Positions 5,840 through 7,607 of a DNA stretch of 7,607 bases are shown one piece after another. The DNA is from Desulfonatronospira sp. (GTDB lineage Bacteria; Desulfobacterota; Desulfovibrionia; Desulfovibrionales; Desulfonatronovibrionaceae): the NCBI GenBank assembly GCA_003563255.1, contig PWSL01000527.1, positions 1-7,607 on the forward strand, written 5' to 3'. Numbering within the stretch: the first letter of the stretch is position 1; every line of letters begins with the position of its first letter. The translations under genes and the position numbers were made by a program. The notes beneath the pieces were generated by a model that saw only the letters and a program-made list of their open reading frames with translations, was not told where the DNA came from and did no database searches.

Positions 5840-7057
5840 CTATATCCTGACTGGATCGAAGTTGTCTCCGGTAATGCACGTACCTCCCTGGGGGGTGACC
5901 CGGAAGGTGTTTTCTACCCCCACCATACCTTTGCCGGGGATGCCGATCTTGGGTTCCACCGCCAGAAACATGTTTTCCTGCAGGGGGTGGTCAAAACCCT
6001 TGGCCAGGGGCGGAAATTCGTCAACAGCCAGGCCTATACCGTGTCCCAGGAAGGGTACCTTATTGCCCCCGAGTCCCATGAAGCCCTCGGACATGTTTTC
6101 TTTTTCCGCCATCTCTATGGCCATGAGATAAAGTTCCGAAGGCTTGCAGCCGGGGCGCAGTCTGGAGGAAATTTCTTCCTGGATACGGATGCAGAGTTCA
6201 TGGGCCTGGATGACCTGTTCCGGCGGACTCCAGCTTCGGGGTAAATAAACCTGCGTCTTGTCGGTCTGATATCCTTCCAGGGCAAACCCGCAATCCAGTG
6301 TCAGTGGTTCGTCCTCCTGCCAGACTTTGCCGGCGTAGCCCATCTGGGTAATGGCTGGATGTTCTCCGCGTAGGCCCACTGGGCCGTTGAACACGCTGGG
6401 GTAGTTGGCGCTGTCTCCGGCAGCGACGTGTCCCAGAAATATTTCCTCCCCGTAGTTCTGCATGCGCATCAGTCCCTGGTGCCCCAGTTGAAAAAAGCAT
6501 TCCCAGACCTTCATACTGATGTCCCGTTCCGTCATGCCGGGGGTTATCATGCCCGGTAAAACGTGATACAGGGCTTGGTGATGTCTCTGGCCGCAAAGCA
6601 GCATCTTTTCGGCCTCCCAGGGAGTCTTGACCATGCGGGTCAGGGCCAGGGCCTGGTCCACTGAGGCAAATAGCGGACCGGAGAGCCTCTTTTGCAGGCT
6701 TTCGGCCAGGGCCCAGGGCAGGCCCATTTTCTCAGCCCCGACCCTGTCGGGGACACTGAGACCGAAATCGGACAGGAGGTCCGGGAGCTGGCCGAATGAC
6801 CTGAAGGCCACTACCCGCTCCAACGGGGATTCCAGGCTGAACCTTTGCAGTCCCTTGCGGCACAGGAAGACAGGCTCACCCTGCATGGGGATCCAGAGCA
6901 GGCCGTTTCCGAAAGACCCGGTGAAATAATAGATGTTGAGGCGGGAAAAAATCATGACAGCCCCGCAATCCAGGCCGCCGGCAATGATGTTGTTTTTAAA
7001 GGCCTTGACCCTGGACTGCATTTCCTCCAGGGGCAGCTTTTCCAGACTTTCAAACAT
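5840..7057 (-). CDS. M24 family Xaa-Pro peptidase (aminopeptidase P/prolidase type)
   Basis: A 405-residue cytoplasmic metallopeptidase expected to split Xaa-Pro bonds during peptide turnover. An N-terminal creatinase-type domain (about 15-140) precedes the pita-bread catalytic domain. All five dinuclear metal ligands are visible: D255 and D266 (LDCGFALEGYQTDKTQ, 11 apart), H339 (LGHGIGL), E368 (VEPKIGIPG) and E382 (GVENTF). The second substrate-side histidine found in many members (HGxGLxxHE) is Asp346 here (GLAVDEFP), a variant I recall from some M24 subgroups, so the precise specificity is open. The ATG at 7057 has a strong AAGGAG (7068-7063) with a 5-nt spacer. This leader directly follows the 20-bp repeat motif. 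The first 8 bp overlap the tail of the toxin frame, so translation could be coupled to it. Confidence 0.9.
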   Translation of the reverse strand: MFESLEKLPLEEMQSRVKAFKNNIIAGGLDCGAVMIFSRLNIYYFTGSFGNGLLWIPMQGEPVFLCRKGLQRFSLESPLERVVAFRSFGQLPDLLSDFGLSVPDRVGAEKMGLPWALAESLQKRLSGPLFASVDQALALTRMVKTPWEAEKMLLCGQRHHQALYHVLPGMITPGMTERDISMKVWECFFQLGHQGLMRMQNYGEEIFLGHVAAGDSANYPSVFNGPVGLRGEHPAITQMGYAGKVWQEDEPLTLDCGFALEGYQTDKTQVYLPRSWSPPEQVIQAHELCIRIQEEISSRLRPGCKPSELYLMAIEMAEKENMSEGFMGLGGNKVPFLGHGIGLAVDEFPPLAKGFDHPLQENMFLAVEPKIGIPGKGMVGVENTFRVTPQGGTCITGDNFDPVRI

Positions 7058-7382
7058 AAAAACTCCTTATGTATCTGTTTAGCGCTTTGCATGCGGCAGG
7101 GATACCTGCCCGGAGGCATACAGCCCGGAGCGTAAAATGGCTGAGCTCCCGGCAGCAAAAGAGCCAGTCCCCTTCGAGTTCAAATAAAGTGTCCCGGTAA
7201 TCACCAACCCTGAGTTTCCAATAACCTTTCAGGGTTTTCCTCAAAGGAAGACCGTACTCGTGGGGAGTTGCCAATAATTTTTCCTCAATGGTCTTCCTGA
7301 TCCCTGATTTGATATCAGAGCATAAGCGGGGCAAGTCCTCGGACTTCACAGCTGGATGGTATTTAACCCCATACTTGTTCAT
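7050..7382 (-). CDS. RelE/ParE-type toxin with replaced C-terminus, probably inactive
   Basis: A 110-residue frame. Residues 1-72 look like a RelE/ParE superfamily toxin, a ribosome-dependent mRNA endonuclease in the RelE branch: VKYHPAVKSEDLPRL, then IRKTIEEKLLATPHEYGLPLR, then the signature LKGYWKLRVGDYR (51-63), then FELEGD. Family members normally continue about 20-25 residues to a strand ending like GHRREVY, which carries catalytic or binding residues. Here, from codon 71 (base 7172), the frame runs through REP-like element C and ends WLFCCRELSHF...SFYV, unlike the family. Toxicity is probably lost, though it could be a live variant. The ATG lies inside the antitoxin gene (20-bp overlap) with no clear ribosome binding site, so translation is probably coupled. 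The TGA stop is at 7052-7050, inside the start of the peptidase gene. Confidence 0.7.
   Translation of the reverse strand: MNKYGVKYHPAVKSEDLPRLCSDIKSGIRKTIEEKLLATPHEYGLPLRKTLKGYWKLRVGDYRDTLFELEGDWLFCCRELSHFTLRAVCLRAGIPAACKALNRYIRSFYV
7069..7172 (-). repeat. REP-like element C, inside the toxin frame
   Basis: Read on the minus strand, this 104-bp element starts GGGGACTGGCTCTTTT (7172-7157), the same 16 bases as element D. It passes through CTCCGGGCTGTATGCC (7130-7115, shared with B) and ends with AAAGCGCTAAACAGATACAT (7088-7069), identical to 103-122. An internal perfect hairpin GGCAGG-GATA-CCTGCC sits at 7095-7110. It thus unites the modules seen separately in A, B and D. It supplies codons 71 onward of the toxin frame and forms almost the whole leader of the peptidase gene. 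Its orientation is opposite to A, B and D. Confidence 0.7.
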
Positions 7383-7590
7383 GGCTTAAGGCAGTATCCG
7401 GATTGAATGTCTGTTCTCTTTGCTCAGCCAGAGCTGTCAAGGCGACATCCTCCCTTAGCTCCATGGCTTCTTTTACCAGATCCCGGATAGCCATTGATTT
7501 TGATATACCTTCCTGCTTTGCAAGATCGCTTACGGCTGAATACAGTCCACTTTCCAGGACAACATTTATTCTGGGATTTTTTGTCGGCAT
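7363..7590 (-). CDS. Ribbon-helix-helix antitoxin
   Basis: A 75-residue protein with the layout of RelB/CopG-like ribbon-helix-helix antitoxins. The N-terminal strand PRINVVLE (6-13) would pair in a dimer to contact operator DNA. It is followed by helix LYSAVSDLAKQEG and helix SKSMAIRDLVKEAMEL, then a toxin-wrapping tail with AEQREQTF and ending SHEQVWG. The ATG at 7590 follows AAGGAGA (7603-7597) with a 6-nt spacer. The gene overlaps the toxin start by 20 bp, the usual antitoxin-first order. Such antitoxins normally repress their own promoter with the toxin; that promoter would lie just beyond the window's right edge. The antitoxin looks intact although its toxin appears damaged. Confidence 0.85.
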   Translation of the reverse strand: MPTKNPRINVVLESGLYSAVSDLAKQEGISKSMAIRDLVKEAMELREDVALTALAEQREQTFNPDTALSHEQVWG

Positions 7591-7607
7591 AATTTCTCTC
7601 CTTGGAA

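Overview
The window looks like a chromosomal piece of a moderately GC-rich Gram-negative bacterium. The PolA, DHH phosphoesterase and DUF1844 proteins resemble those of sulfate-reducing Desulfobacterota (Desulfovibrionales, for example Desulfonatronospira-type haloalkaliphiles). That placement is from memory of protein style, not a search, so it is tentative. No rRNA, tRNA, CRISPR array, prophage gene or transposase gene was seen.

Layout, left to right. Positions 1-410 hold no gene but carry short dispersed repeats: a REP-like element with a 15-bp inverted repeat, and two copies of a 20-bp motif. A rightward run follows: a DHH/DHHA1 phosphoesterase (411-1469), overlapped by DNA polymerase I (1450-3987). 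A 199-bp gap carries a second REP-like element that appears to double as the polA terminator, then a possible promoter with a dyad. Next come a class V aminotransferase-fold protein that has lost its PLP lysine (4187-5359) and a small DUF1844 protein (5420-5830). An M24 family Xaa-Pro peptidase lies on the opposite strand (7057-5840), converging on DUF1844 with stop codons 9 bp apart. The right end, also leftward, is a type II toxin-antitoxin pair: a ribbon-helix-helix antitoxin (7590-7363) and a RelE/ParE-type toxin (7382-7050). The toxin's C-terminal third is read out of a third REP-like element.

Functionally, the first two genes belong to nucleic acid metabolism: turnover of short oligonucleotides or phosphonucleotides, and repair or Okazaki-fragment processing. 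They are probably co-transcribed. The aminotransferase-like and DUF1844 genes may form a second unit. The peptidase is ordinary housekeeping. The most notable points are the lysine-less aminotransferase, the REP-like family whose copies flank the gene block in opposite orientation, and the apparent capture of a toxin reading frame by one copy. I see no clear undescribed multi-gene defence or biosynthetic system here.
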